Source: Dasypus novemcinctus (lineage: Eukaryota; Chordata; Mammalia; Cingulata; Dasypodidae). Taken from it: 64,000 nt of DNA. The stretch is taken from assembly GCF_030445035.2 (NCBI RefSeq), contig NC_080694.1:71191147-71255146 (forward strand), read 5' to 3'. The notes below the pieces were generated by a model, which was given only the letters and a program-made list of their open reading frames with translations, made no database searches and was not told where the DNA came from. Positions 24,121 to 36,580 of the stretch are shown piece after piece (the stretch's first letter is position 1; every line of letters begins with the position of its first letter). Both the position numbers and the translations under genes were made by a program.

Positions 24121-27100
24121 GGCATTGGGAATTCAATTTAGGAAAATATCCTTATTACTATTACTTATTTGAAATATAATTAAATAATGTTTGAAGAAAA
24201 CTTCTACATGAGTTTTTCTGTGCTTCCTCACAGATAAAGGAAAATAAGTAATTATAAAAAATTGTCCTTAAATGAAGTCATTGTTTTGTATCAACATGTT
24301 TCATCTCAATAAACATCTAACAAATCCTCTTTCATTCATAGGACCATTCTCTGTACCCCATTTCCTGATAAATATTTTTTAAGGTGACCTACTAAACTAC
24401 AAGAGAACTCCCAGTTTTAGCATCTATGCAATACTCTTAATGGGAAGGACAAGAGGATGTGAATACTGAGTCTTTCATATACTAAATAGAGTGTAAGTGA
24501 CCTTTGTACTTTGTTATAGAAATTAGAACTTAAGAATAGGGAGAGAAGTGAATACTGGTCAGAAAAATAATTTGGATCTATTTCATGTCTTCCCTATCTC
24601 ATAGACAAGTTAGGTTGTGTTTCTTATAAGTAATTATCTGATTAAGGACTGATTATGATCTATCACTGGCAGGTTTTAGTATAGAAGGAAGCTAAATGGT
24701 GTTATAACATTCTTTAACAGCTGGTTTATGATTATTTACATGCTAATTTTATATTTCTTTACTTGGTATAACGAAGATATTTCTGGTATATTTACATAAA
24801 TATAAGCAAACTCACTCGGCATTATTACATTTATTTACTAAGATAGACAAAAAAAAAAATACATTTGGTAAAATAAGGAAAACATTCCTCTGAAAACACC
24901 CAATAGTTAAAGACAAAGTACTGCATTTGGAAAAGTCATGAAAAGGCCAAATATGTCTTGGTCATCACATTTTACATTATTCTGCACACTAAAACACAGA
25001 TTAAGGGTCCACCATACTTCTTTATTTACTCTTTTGTATAATATCTCACTTGTCCCAAATTTACCTGCTGCTGAAATATTATCTGATTGAATCCTTTGTA
25101 TAAGATATAATGAATCAAGTCTTAATTTGTCATTTTTATTCAAGCATGTTTATATTTCGTAAGTACTACTGCAACTTAAATAGAGAGAATAAGATTTTAG
25201 AATTTTAAATTCTGGAGTTAAAGGTTCATGGATCTTTAGCTAATAAAACTTCTCAGATAACTTGATACCCTTAATATATAAATTCAAACATGCTGCTGAT
25301 TTCTAATGTTGCTTAAACTAAATGCTGATTTAACCCAGATTGATGTGTTTTACTATTAGTATTAAAAATTGCATTCCAACCAATTCAAATATTCTACTCC
25401 TGGGGTCACATGGGAACACAAGAAGTTATTTCTATCACCTCCAAAAATAGCATAATTTAAATTCGAAATGTAAAATTCAACTAAATGAAAATTTTCAGAA
25501 TGTAAAGTCTCTGTGTATAAATTTATCTGTCACCCTAAATTCATTAAGCAATAATTACCCATTTTCTAATTTAATATCAAATGTCAAAGTTACTTAATCT
25601 AATATGATGTTAGATTTGAAAGCAGCCTGAGAAATGATCTTTTTAAATATTCAGATTTGCAAAGAAGAATCGCATTAATGTAAGTGCTGAAACGTGCCAT
25701 ACTTAAGACAGAATCAGACATGAAATCCAAACATGTAAATAGTCTTCCCACTGCAATATTTTAAATTATTTTTAAATCTTGGAATATGAGAAATCATCCG
25801 AGGAGTGCCTATCACTATAGCCCCTTCCTTAGTTTACATTTATCCTGTTTATGGTGAGTAGTGACTACTCTCTTCCATTCCGTGGAACCGGCTTTTTATT
25901 TGAAAGTGAGTTGTGGAGGCCATAGCCTTTTCCATGGTTCATGTCTGAGAGTTGTGGCTTAACAGACCTGAGGAGAGTGACCAGACCTTGAAGTTTGGAG
26001 TTTGAACTATGTGTGTTTGTATGTGTGCATAAAATTTAACCCAGTAAGTATTTTAAAACCAATTTTACCTACCTGATCTCTTACGAAATATGAAATATGA
26101 ACAACGGCTATCAAGTGCTGTTTGGAATAGGAAGAAATCCTTAGCAGAATACCCTTTTCCTTTTGAAAAAAATGTTGAAGAATTTTTTCTCCGCTTCCCA
26201 AGGATCTTTTGTGATTCTTCTTGTGCTATGTACAAGAATGATTTCATTTTGAGTTAGAGTGATAAAGACCAGACCTCAGAAAGAAATCCTGGAAGGTCTG
26301 AGGAGAGAACAAGTGAGCCATCTGCTGAGTCGGCTGTTGTTGATCAGTGTAACTGCGAGAAGTGGGGAGATGAGGACATAAGGCAGGGGACTCCCAACCT
26401 CTAGCTCTCCTGCCTGTTCTCCCTTTTAGTTTTCCAATGTCTAGAGAAGAAGATAGGCAAATGGCATGACATCAGCATACAGAGTTTCTGTCCTGAAGCT
26501 AATGTCACAGCGCAATACCCTTGAGCAAGGCTAAAATAAATGTTTCTTCAGCCATATTCCCTGGAGGAAAAAACACCATGAAAAATCAGAGGTCCATAGG
26601 ATACCAAATTTCTCAACCCCTTGGGGATCTGTATCTACAATTTGCTAACTAAGGTGTATTTGTATAGTGTCCAGAAAAGGATTTCCCCATGAAAACCATG
26701 AACAAAGGCATTTCTCAACTGGACATTTGCAGTATCTCCAGTCAGTCAAGGTCATAGACCTACTATCCTACACAAACTCAAGACCTCAAGTATATATGTT
26801 TGATATTCAATTCTGTGGGTGATGAAAAGCATAAAAGCAATGTGTTTGTTATCAGAAGTTAACAATATATTTGGTTTCCATTTTGGTAATAGATATTTTC
26901 ATTAATAAGCACAAACATTTTCCATATCAGTAAACATTCTCCATAACACTGGAAATGATGAATAGTGCTTCATTATGAGGAGGCACCAAATTATTTGAAT
27001 CAATTCCAAGTTATTGGTCATTAATTTTGTTTTTAATTTGCCAATTCAAAACTATACTGATTAAAATTTTATAATTATGTGCACACATTATTACTTATTT

Positions 27101-27225
27101 ACTTCTGGACTATGTGTGTTATGTGTCACAAATGCAATATTTCTATGTTTAAAGAAGTTGAAAAATAATACATCTATTTCTCAATCTGTGCAGGAAACTT
27201 CCCCTGCCTATTCCTGCTCAGTGAA
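24121..27225. other. Upstream flank of the intact OR, unrecognised
   Basis: About 3 kb of AT-rich unique sequence. By analogy with other ORs, the promoter and non-coding exons of the receptor would be expected here, but I cannot locate them by eye. No mobile element is clear. Confidence 0.4.
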
Positions 27226-28835
27226 TTTTTATCTATTTATTTATTTATTTTAAACATACATTTTATTTTTTAAAAATACTTAGATTACATAAATGTTACA
27301 TTAAAAATATGTGGGATTCCCATATGCCTTGCTCCCAATCCCTCACACATTTTCCCATGTTAACAACATCTTTCATTGGTGTGATACATTTATTACAATT
27401 GATGAACACATTTTGGAGCATTCCACTAAGTGTGGATTAGAGTTTACATTGTAGTTTACACTCTGGCTCACACAATTTTGGAAGTTATTTCAAGATATAA
27501 AATGGCCTGTATCTGTCATTGCGATGTCATTCAGGACAATTCCCAAGTCCCCAAAATATTCCCATATTACACCTGATTTTCCCTCTCCCTGCTCTCAGAA
27601 CCTCAAGTTACATGCCTCCATATCAGCAAAAAAAATTTATTCCATTGTTAAAATCACAATAATGAATCTATAGTAGAATACCAGCACATCTTTTGTAATC
27701 CACTATTTATTCCCTAATCCTGAGGGTTCTGAGATGGTAATGCCCACTCTGCCTCTATTTTAGAGGGTGATTATATTCCATGTGGCAGATGGATGGGACT
27801 ACCTTGCTTACTGTTGCAGACTCTCCTTGTTCCTTAGGATGGTCATTGTCCATCATCATTTTGTTATTGTTCTAGGTGATTTCAATGGACTGGAGAGTAT
27901 GTGTTGCAACTCTGATGAGATTCAAGGCTCAGATGGCACATGAACAGCCCAAAGATTTAAGTCTCTTGCATATACAACTCTCAACTCTATCACTAACTAT
28001 ATGGTCAATTAGAAAGGGCAGAAGAACCATGTGTAGTGAAACCACAACTGAGTCCAACTCTTTCACACTTGGGAGCATAGATTCCTAAGAAGAGCCCACT
28101 GGCAAGGCACCAAACTCCTGAGTTGTCTGCCCTGCCTCTTTTATTTGGATGTCTCCACTATTAGAGGCAATGTTGACTTTGGCATTCCATGAGATCCTGC
28201 TGAGATTTGCATAAGCATAACGTCTGGAATGATCTTCTGACTCACTTTAAAGTATCTTAGCCAAAAGTCTAAACTCATTTGTCTTTACCCTTCTGTCTAT
28301 TTGGTCAGGGTCTTTTTCCAGGTGCATGGCTAGTCAGTGCCAGGTAGGCTCACCCTTGGCAATCATGTCTTATGCTGGGGGCAAGGTAATGCATTTATAT
28401 GCTGCATTTGGCTTAGAAGGAAGCCATATTTGAGCACTCAGGAGTTAACTATTAAGTACCCTATAATATTAGTTTAAATTTCTATTTCAAAAGTAAAGGT
28501 TCATATGTACATTCATCAATATCAGGGACCCATCAATTATACATGCTCGTTCACTAGTCACAGTCCCTACTCGGGGGATTCTTGCTGTTTCATTAGAGAA
28601 TGTGGCAGAGGCACCTAGGATGGTAATTCAATATTCTTTCAGTTATTATGTCAATCGTCACCCACCATGACAATGCCCCATAACCACTTGAACACATTCA
28701 TATGCCTTTTAGGTATGCTGCAGGTAAACCTCTTCCCATGCATCCCCATCACTGACACCCTACTCCAATGATCCAACCCTGCCATAGTTGTAAACTTTCA
28801 GTATTCCAAAACATTTTAAAAAAATGAAGCGAAGA
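27226..28835 (-). mobile_element. Older L1, distal 3'UTR
   Basis: Reverse copy of the distal 3'UTR. It starts with tatttatttatttattt and acataaatgttacattaaaaatatgtggg, and holds gtgatttcaatggactggagag, gcattccatgagatcctgctgagatttgcataagc, ggtcagggtctttttcca and caggtaggctcaccc. Order agrees with 28.9-30.6 kb, but divergence is greater, so it is an older insertion. Confidence 0.85.
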
Positions 28836-28935
28836 AAATAATCAGCTAACATTAATAAGAAAATGCAATAAATTGATAGTTTTGAAAATAATAAAATTAA
28901 AATTTAAAAAATTTTGGAATAAAATTTAAAAACAA

Positions 28936-31726
28936 AATTAATTTTTTTAACTTTTTTTTAAATTGATTTTGTAAAAATATTACATTAAAAAATATATATG
29001 AGGACCCATTCAACCCCCCCTCCCCCACCCCACCACTTCCCCCCCCCCCCCAGCAACACTCATTCCCATCATCATGACACATCCATTGCATTTGGTAAGT
29101 ACATCTCTGGGCACCTCTGCACCTCATGGTCAATGGTCCACATCATAGCCCATACTCTCCCACGTTCCATCCAGTGGGCCCTGGGAGGATTTACAATGTC
29201 CGGTGATTGTCCCTGAAGCACCATCCAGGGCAGCTGCAAGTCCCAAAGACGCCTCCACATCTCGTCTCTTCCTGCCATTCCCCATACCCATTAGCCACCA
29301 TGTCCACTTTTCTCACTCCAATGCCACCTTTTCTCTGTGGACATTGGATTGGTTGTGTCCATTGCACCTCTACGTCAAGAGGAGGCTCAGATTCCACATG
29401 GATACTGGATGCAATCCTCCTGCTTTCAGTTGTAGGCACTCTAGGCTCCATGGTGTGGTGGTTGTCCTTCTTCAACTCCATCTTAGCTGAGTGAGGTGAG
29501 TCCAATAAATCAGATTGTAGGTGCAGGAGTCTGTTGAGGCTCAGGGCCTGGCTATCACATTGTCAGTCCAGAGATTCAGATCCCCTAAATATATCTTAAA
29601 CCCCAACACCAACTACAACTCCATCACAGTAGCATGAAAGTCTTATGAAGAGAGATCCCATCTGAGTCCAGATACATCACGCATAAACACCAGCTCCAAA
29701 GAAGGGCCATCTGACATGGCAGTTAACCCCATCTGCCATGACCATAGCACCCATGGGTCTCTTTAGCCCTCAAAGGAACCAATACCTGGAGGTTGTATCT
29801 ACTTTATCTGTCTCTTAGACTCTGCTCAGTTGTGCATAAGGGCAATCCTTCTGATAGCCTCCAGACTCTTTTTTAGAGACTCATAGCCATATAAACTCAT
29901 TTCTCCTTTCCATTTCCCCCTTACATTAGGTCAAAAAGCATTTTAAAGTCATGTTATTTTATGTAAACAGGGATATTCTGCTGATCCGCATTGAACCTTC
30001 CATTCAAGGTCATTTTCCAGTTGCATCATCAGTTGGTAGTTGATAGTGATCCCTCAGTGCCAGGGAGGCTCATCCCCGGGTGTCATGTCCCACACTGGGG
30101 GGAAGGCATTGCATTTACATGCTGAGTTTGGCTTCGAGACTGGCCACATTTGAGTAACATGAAGGCTGTCAGGAGGAAATTCCCAGGCACAATGCTGCTC
30201 TAGGCCTTGTTCTTATTTCAGGCATATCAGCTCACAAGCATAGTCATTAGCATCAGGGGCTCACTGTTGGACCCTCATTCTTTCCCAGTCCTTGCTGCTG
30301 CACCTGGGAGACTGTCGCTGCTCCCCTAGGCACCACGACAGAGCACCACCGGCCAGGAACCCAGTACCCCCCCAGCTGTAGTTTTTAATTGTTGCCACTA
30401 TGAGTATATCCAAACATTACCATGCACCCTGGACATATGTCCTGTATAGCTCCCTGTCAGCCATATATCACCTGTCAATAGTATCCTATACCAGTATTCC
30501 TCTGTTGCCATTGTTGAATCACTCTGTGATCCAGAACTTCCTGAAAATTGAAGCCCAATATAATGTCAGGATCTCTTACTAGCAAAATGGCATATAGCGA
30601 TGGGTTTAAAGGTTAGATATAGAATACGTGTTGACTTGGAAAAAATTCTACATCCTATCTTTTCCTTTTTTTTTTTTTCCCTAATTATTGAACTTCTCTT
30701 AACAAGATCCCTAGACCACAGCAATTCATATATATAATATACAGCACTCCCACCCATCCACCACAAAACCTTTTCCCTTCCACAGTGATACTCTTACACC
30801 CTATTCACATCATATTTACTTAAAGTGATGTACAGAGTCTGAGACAATAGCTTTCAAACAAGGTGACATCTGTGCTTACATTGTGGTGCTTACTTTAGGA
30901 TACACAGTTTTCTAATTTTTTAGTTATCCTATGTTTTACATTATGGTTTACATTATCAGTCTGTCATCTCCTATATGTTATGGTGTAATATTACATGTTT
31001 TATATCCATCCTTGTGTACTCTCGCGAAACTCCTCTCTTACCCCCCATTTACCTTGGTTCCACACATTTAACATCCATTTTCCCTTCCACCTTGGTGCCC
31101 ACAGTGACAGCCAACCTCCATTTCCCAAGGAGCCACGTCCAGAGATACTTGCAACAGTGTTCAGGGCCTAACTTGCTCAACTGCCCCAATGCCCTGGGTG
31201 CCACCCTTTCTCTCGAGAGATACAGTTCCCTCTATTTGATGGCATTAGTCCTCCCCAGGATGTGGGTCCACCCCCACTCTCACTACTTGGGTCTCTACCC
31301 AATGGTGCCATCCACTCTGGCAAAATGAGCATTCAGACATTCTCCAGGAGTCTGTCCCACGTCAGACCATCCCCTCCGAACATTGTAAACAGGTAACACT
31401 CCTAATTATATTTTGATACGGTTTCTTCAGCATCTTACTCTCAACCAACACCTGACACTCTCCTATGTTCGTATATTGCCCCTTCCTCCCCCCAATTTTT
31501 TGGGCAATATTACCCCTCCGCCCATCCCCAGGCCCCCTCGAACCTGCAAAGCCCCACCCAAAGGCAACCCCTTGCCCCCATTTTATCTCTTCTTTGTGCT
31601 TATACTTACCACCAGCTCATCATAGATTCCACCCCTGCAGATGTCAGCTCACATCTTCCTCCACCCCCCGAATTCCTGTAAGCCTATCTTCCAGTCTCTA
31701 GCTCTCTGAGGAAGCTTGCTTATTTC
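28936..31726 (-). other. Long bipartite 3'UTR of the younger L1
   Basis: Proximal part (31726 down to about 30680) aligns by eye with 54.99-55.9 kb and in style with the whole 3'UTR of the element at 5.7-7.6 kb. An A-tract (T on the plus strand) lies at about 30662-30680. Distal part (about 30661-28936) aligns with 55.9-57.7 kb and with all the short L1 3' ends in the window. A C-rich block (29012-29052; G-rich in L1 sense) lies close to the end. Confidence 0.65.
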
Positions 31727-34700
31727 ATATCATTGAGGTCATGTAGTATTTGTCCTTCAATGCCTGGGTTGCTTCACTCAACATAAGGTAATCAAGATTC
31801 ATCCATGTTATCACATGTGTTTGTAGTCTATTTTTTCTGACAGCTGAGTAGTATTCCATTTTATGTATATACCACATTTTATTAATTCACTCATCTGTTG
31901 ATGGGCATTTGAGTTGATTCCAACTTTTGGCTATAGTGAACAATGCTGCTATGAACATTGGTGTACATATATCGGTTTGTGTCCTTGTTTTCAGTTCTGC
32001 TGGGTATATACTCAGCAGTGGTATTGCTGGGTAATATGGCAAATCTATGTTTAGTTTTTTGAGAAACCGCGAAACTGTCCTCTGGAATGGTTGGATCCTA
32101 CTGTATTCCCACCAGCAGTGGATGAGTGTTCCCATTTCTTCACATCCTCTCCAGCATTTATATTCTTCTGCTTTTTTCATAGCTGCCAGTCTTATGGGAG
32201 AAAGATGGTACCTCATTGTAGTTTTGATTTGCATTTTCCTGATAATGATTTGGAGCATTTTTTCATTTTTAGCCATTTGTATTTCTTCTTTGGAGAAGTG
32301 TCTGTTTAAATTTTTTTCCCATTTTTTAAATGGGTTGTTTATCTTTTTATTTTCAAGATATATGAGTTCTTTATATATGCAAGTTATAAGTCTCTTATCA
32401 GATATATGGTTGCCAAATATTTTCTCCCTTTGTGTGGGTTCTCTTTTTACTTTCTTGACAAACTCCTTTGAGGTGCAGAAGGCTTTAATTTCGAGGAAGT
32501 CCCATTTATCTATTTGTTCTTTTGCTGCTCGTGCTTTTGGTGTGATATACATGAAGCCATTTCCTATTAAAAGATCTTGTAGATGTTTCCCTACACTGCT
32601 TTCCAAGGTCTTTATGGTCTTGGCTCTTATATTTAGGTCTTTGATCCATCTTGAGTTGACCTTTGTATAAGGTGTGAGATGGTAATCCTCTTTCATTTTC
32701 TACATATGGATATTCAGTTCTCCAGGCACCATTTATTGAATAGGCCATTCTCTCCCAGTTGAGAGGGTTTGGTTGCTTTATTGAATATTATATGGCTATA
32801 TATATGAGGTTTCTATATCAGAACTTTCAATTCGATTCCATTGGTCTGTGTGTCTCTCCTTATGCCAATACCATGCTGTTTTCACTACTGTAGCTTTGTA
32901 GTATATTTTGAAGTCAGGAAGTGTGATTCCTCCAATTTTGTTTTTCTTTTTCAATATGTCTTTGGCTATTCGGGGCCTCTTTCCTTTCCAAATAAATTTC
33001 ATAGTTAGTTTTTCTAGTTCCTTACAGAAGGCTGTGTTGATTTTTATTGCAATTGCTTTGAATGTGTAGATCAATTTTGGTAGTATAGACATCTTAATAA
33101 TATTTAGTCTTCCTATCCATGAACAGGGAATATTCTTCCTTTTATTTAGGTCTTCTTTGATTTCCTTGCACAATCTTGTATAGCTCTCAATGTATACGTT
33201 TTTTACATCTTTAGTTAAATTTATTCCTAAATATTTGATTTTTTTATTTACTATTGTAAATGGTATTTGTTTCTTGACTTCCTTCTGATCTTGCTCATTA
33301 TAGGTGTACAGAAATGCTACTGATTTTTGAGCATTTATCTTATAGTCTGTGAATTTACTAAACTCATTTATGAGTTCTAGAAGCTTTGTTGTAGACCTCT
33401 CAGGGTTTTCTATGTATAGGATCATGTCATCTGCAAATAATGAAATTTTGACTCCTTCCTTTCCAATTTGAATACCTTTTATATCTGGTTCTTGCCTCAG
33501 TGCTCGAGCAAGTACTTCTAAGACAATGTTACATAGGAGCGGAGACAACGGGCATCCTTGTCTTGTTCCTGAGTTTAGAGGGAAGGATTTTAGGATTTCT
33601 CCATTGTAAACAATGTTGGCTGTAGGTTTTTCATATATACTCTTTATCATGTTCAAAAAATTTCCTTGTATTGCAATCTTTTGGAGTGTTTTTATCAAGA
33701 AAGGGAGCTGTATTTTGTCAAGTGCTTTTTACTGCATCTATAGATATAATCATGTGATTTTTTTTCCTTCAATCTGTTTATATGGTGTATTACATTGATT
33801 GATTTTCTTATGTTGAACCATCCTTGCATACCTGGAATGAATCCCACTTGGTCGTGGTGTATAATTCGTTTAATGTGTTGTTGCATACAATTAGCAAGTA
33901 TTTTGTTAAGTATTTTTGTGTCTAGGTTCATTAGAGAAATTGTTCTGTAATTTTCCTTTCTTGTGGTGTCTTTGTTTGGCTTTGGGACTAGGGTAATGTT
34001 GGCATCATAGAAGGAGTTAGGCAATGTTCCTTCTGTTTCGATTTTTTGGAATAGTTTCAGCAGTATTGGTGTTAGTTCTTTCTGGAATGGTTGGTAGAAT
34101 TCACCTGTGAAGCTGTCTGGCCCTGGGCTCTTCTTAGTGGGGAGATTTTAAATGACCCATTCTATCTCTTTACTTGTGATTGGTTTGTTGAGATCATCAA
34201 TTTCTTCTTTCGTCAATATAGGCTGCTTATGTGTTTCTAGGAATTTGTCCATTTCCTCTGAATTGTCATTTTTGTTGGAATATAGTTTTTCAAAGTATCC
34301 TCTTATGATAGTCTTTATTTCTGTGGGGTCAGTGGTGATATCTCCTTCCTCATTTCTTATTTTGTGTATTTGCATCTTTTCTTTTTTTCTTTGTTAGTCT
34401 CGCTAAAAGTTTGCCAATTTTGTTGATCTTCTCAAAAAACCAGCTCTTGGTCTTGTTTAACTTTTCAAGTGCTTTCTTATTTTCTATTTCATTTAGTTCT
34501 GCTCTTATCTTTGTTATTTCCTTCCTTCTTCTTCCAGTTGGATTACTTTGTTGTTTTTTTTTTCTTCCAAATGTGCAATTACTTTTTCAATTTTTGCTCT
34601 TTCTTCTTTTTTGATGTATAAATTTATGGCTATAAATTTCCCTCTCAGTACTACTTTTGTTGCATCCCATAAATATTGTTATGTTGTCTTAGCATTATCA

Positions 34701-35527
34701 TTTGTTTCAAGGTAGTCACTCTTTTTTTTGGGATTTCCTCTTTGACCCACTGATTTTCTAAGAGTGTGCTGTTTAATTTCTAAATCATGGTGTGAAATCT
34801 GGGCCTCTGGCCCTTGCAGATTCCCAGCTTCACTCCACTGTGGCCAGAGATATTATTTTGTATGATTTTGCTCTTTTAATTCATTAAGCCTTTCTTTGTG
34901 GCCTAGCATATGGTCCATCTTGGAGAATGATCCATGTGCACTTCAGAAAAATGTATATCGTGCTGTGTTTGGGTGTAATGATCTGTATATGTCTATTAGA
35001 TCCAGCTCCTCTAATATACTGTTCAAATGTTTTGCTTCTTTAGTGATTCTCTTTTGAGATGTTCTGTCCAGAGTTGATAGTGGTGTATTAAAATCCCCCA
35101 CTATAATTGTAGATGCATCTATTCTTTCACTTAGTTTTTCCAGCATTTGCCTCATGTATTTAGAGGCACCCTTGTTAGAAGCATAAATATTTATGATTGT
35201 TCGATCTTCTTGACAGATTGTCCCTTTCACTAATATGTAGTATCCTTCTTTGTCTCTCACAATTGTTTCACATTTAAAGTCTATTTTGTCTGATATTAAT
35301 ACAGCTACTCCTGCCTTTTTTTGGTTATTGTTTGCTTTTATGATTGTTTTCCAACTATTCACTTTCAGCCTCCATGAGTCTCTGGGTCTAAGATGTGTCT
35401 CTTGTAGACAGCATATAGATGGGTCATATTTCCTTATCCAATGTCCCAGTCTGAATCTTTTGAGAGGTGAGTTTAATCCATTGACATTCAGTGTTATTAC
35501 TTTCAAGGAATTATTTGGGTTAGCCAT
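31727..35527 (-). pseudogene. L1 ORF2 (endonuclease / reverse transcriptase), broken
   Basis: ORF2p nicks target DNA and reverse-transcribes L1 RNA. The endonuclease runs from MANPNNSLK (35527) to a stop at 34943-34945, with NVNGLNS, QETHL and the catalytic-type GDFNTPLS. Further pieces in the same frame are 34375-34148 and 34024-33695 ([19 protein letters not shown]). Around 33.70-33.75 kb the frame shifts. RT continues from 33698 with [13 protein letters not shown] and an intact FADDM (FADD at 33426-33437). A stop lies between 32796 and 32696. The C-terminal part (32696-31887) holds CWRGCEEMGTLIHCWWE, and the last ~50 codons run to about 31727. Several stops and shifts make it inactive. Confidence 0.9.
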
Positions 35528-35608
35528 ATTTTGATTGGACTTGTGTTTGTCATATTTTGTTTGTTTGTTTGTTTTTCTTCCCTTCTCTTTTTGTCTTTTT
35601 TGTTGCTC

Positions 35609-36580
35609 TTACACTCTCCTCCAATTCTGCCTGTCCTGTTTTATCCTTTCTTCCTGCAGAACTCCCTTTAGAGTTTCTTGAAGGGGAGGTTTCTTGTTGG
35701 CATACTCTTTCAGTTTCTGTTTATCTGTGAAAATTTTGAACTCTCCATCATTTTTGAATGCTAGTTTGGCTGGATAGAATATTCTTGGTTGGAAATGTTT
35801 TTCTTTTAGTTCCTTGACTCTATCATACCACTGCCTTCTTGCCTCCATGGTTTCAGATGAGAAATCAGCACTTAATCTTATGGAGCTTCCCTTGAATGTG
35901 ATGGTTTTCTTTTCTCTTGCTGCTTTTAGAATTTTCTCTTTGTCTTGAGCATTGGATAATTGGACAAGTATATGTCTTTGGGTGGGCCTGTTGGGGTTTA
36001 TGACTATTGGAGTGTGCTGTGCTTCTTGGATATGTACATCTGTCTCTTTCAGTAGATTTGGGAAGTTTTCAGCCATTATTTCCTACAACACTCATTCTGA
36101 TCCCTTTCCCTTATCTTCTCCTTCTGGGATGCCTATAATATGTATGTTTGAGCGTTTTGCATTATCATTCAGGTCCCTAAGTCCTAGCTGGATTTTTTCT
36201 ATCTCATTATCGACCAATTCTACTATTTCTTTGATTTCTGATGTACTGTCTTCCACATCACTAATTCTCTGCTCTGCCTCTTCTAGTCTGCTGATATTTG
36301 CTTGAAGGGTATTTTTGATTTCTTGAGCTGTGGTGTTCATTCCCATCATATCTGTTATCTTTTGGTGTATGTCTGCAATTTCCCCTCCAAGTGTTGTCTT
36401 CATATTGTTAACCTCTTCCTTTACTTCATTAAACTTGTCGGTGATAAATGTTCTGAGATCTTTCATTACGTGTGTGAAGTTCTGCTCCCCTTCCTGGTTT
36501 TTAGTTTGTTCATTGGATTCAGCCATGTTTTCCTGATTACTGGTTTGGTTTGTAGATTTTTGTTGCTGTCTGGTCATCAT
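35609..36580 (-). pseudogene. L1 ORF1 (RNA-binding chaperone), two nonsense codons
   Basis: ORF1p coats L1 RNA as a trimer and acts as a nucleic acid chaperone. The 323-codon frame starts at MMTRQQQKS (36580) and ends with QNWRRV. A coiled-coil region with EEAEQRISDVEDSTSEI lies near residues 95-120, then the RRM-like segment RDLNDNAKRSNIHIIGIPEGE (about 134-154). The C-terminal domain starts with the segment around NPNRPTQRHILVQLSNAQDK (about 195-214). TGA at codon 163 (36092-36094) and TAG at codon 166 (36083-36085) are the only breaks; no frameshift is needed, since both halves are in the same frame. Length is typical for mammalian ORF1p. Confidence 0.92.

Noticed and set aside
32047..32670. 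207-codon open frame on the plus strand
   Set aside because: Lies antisense to the well-recognised L1 ORF2 C-terminal region; Phe/Leu/Ser-rich chance frame.
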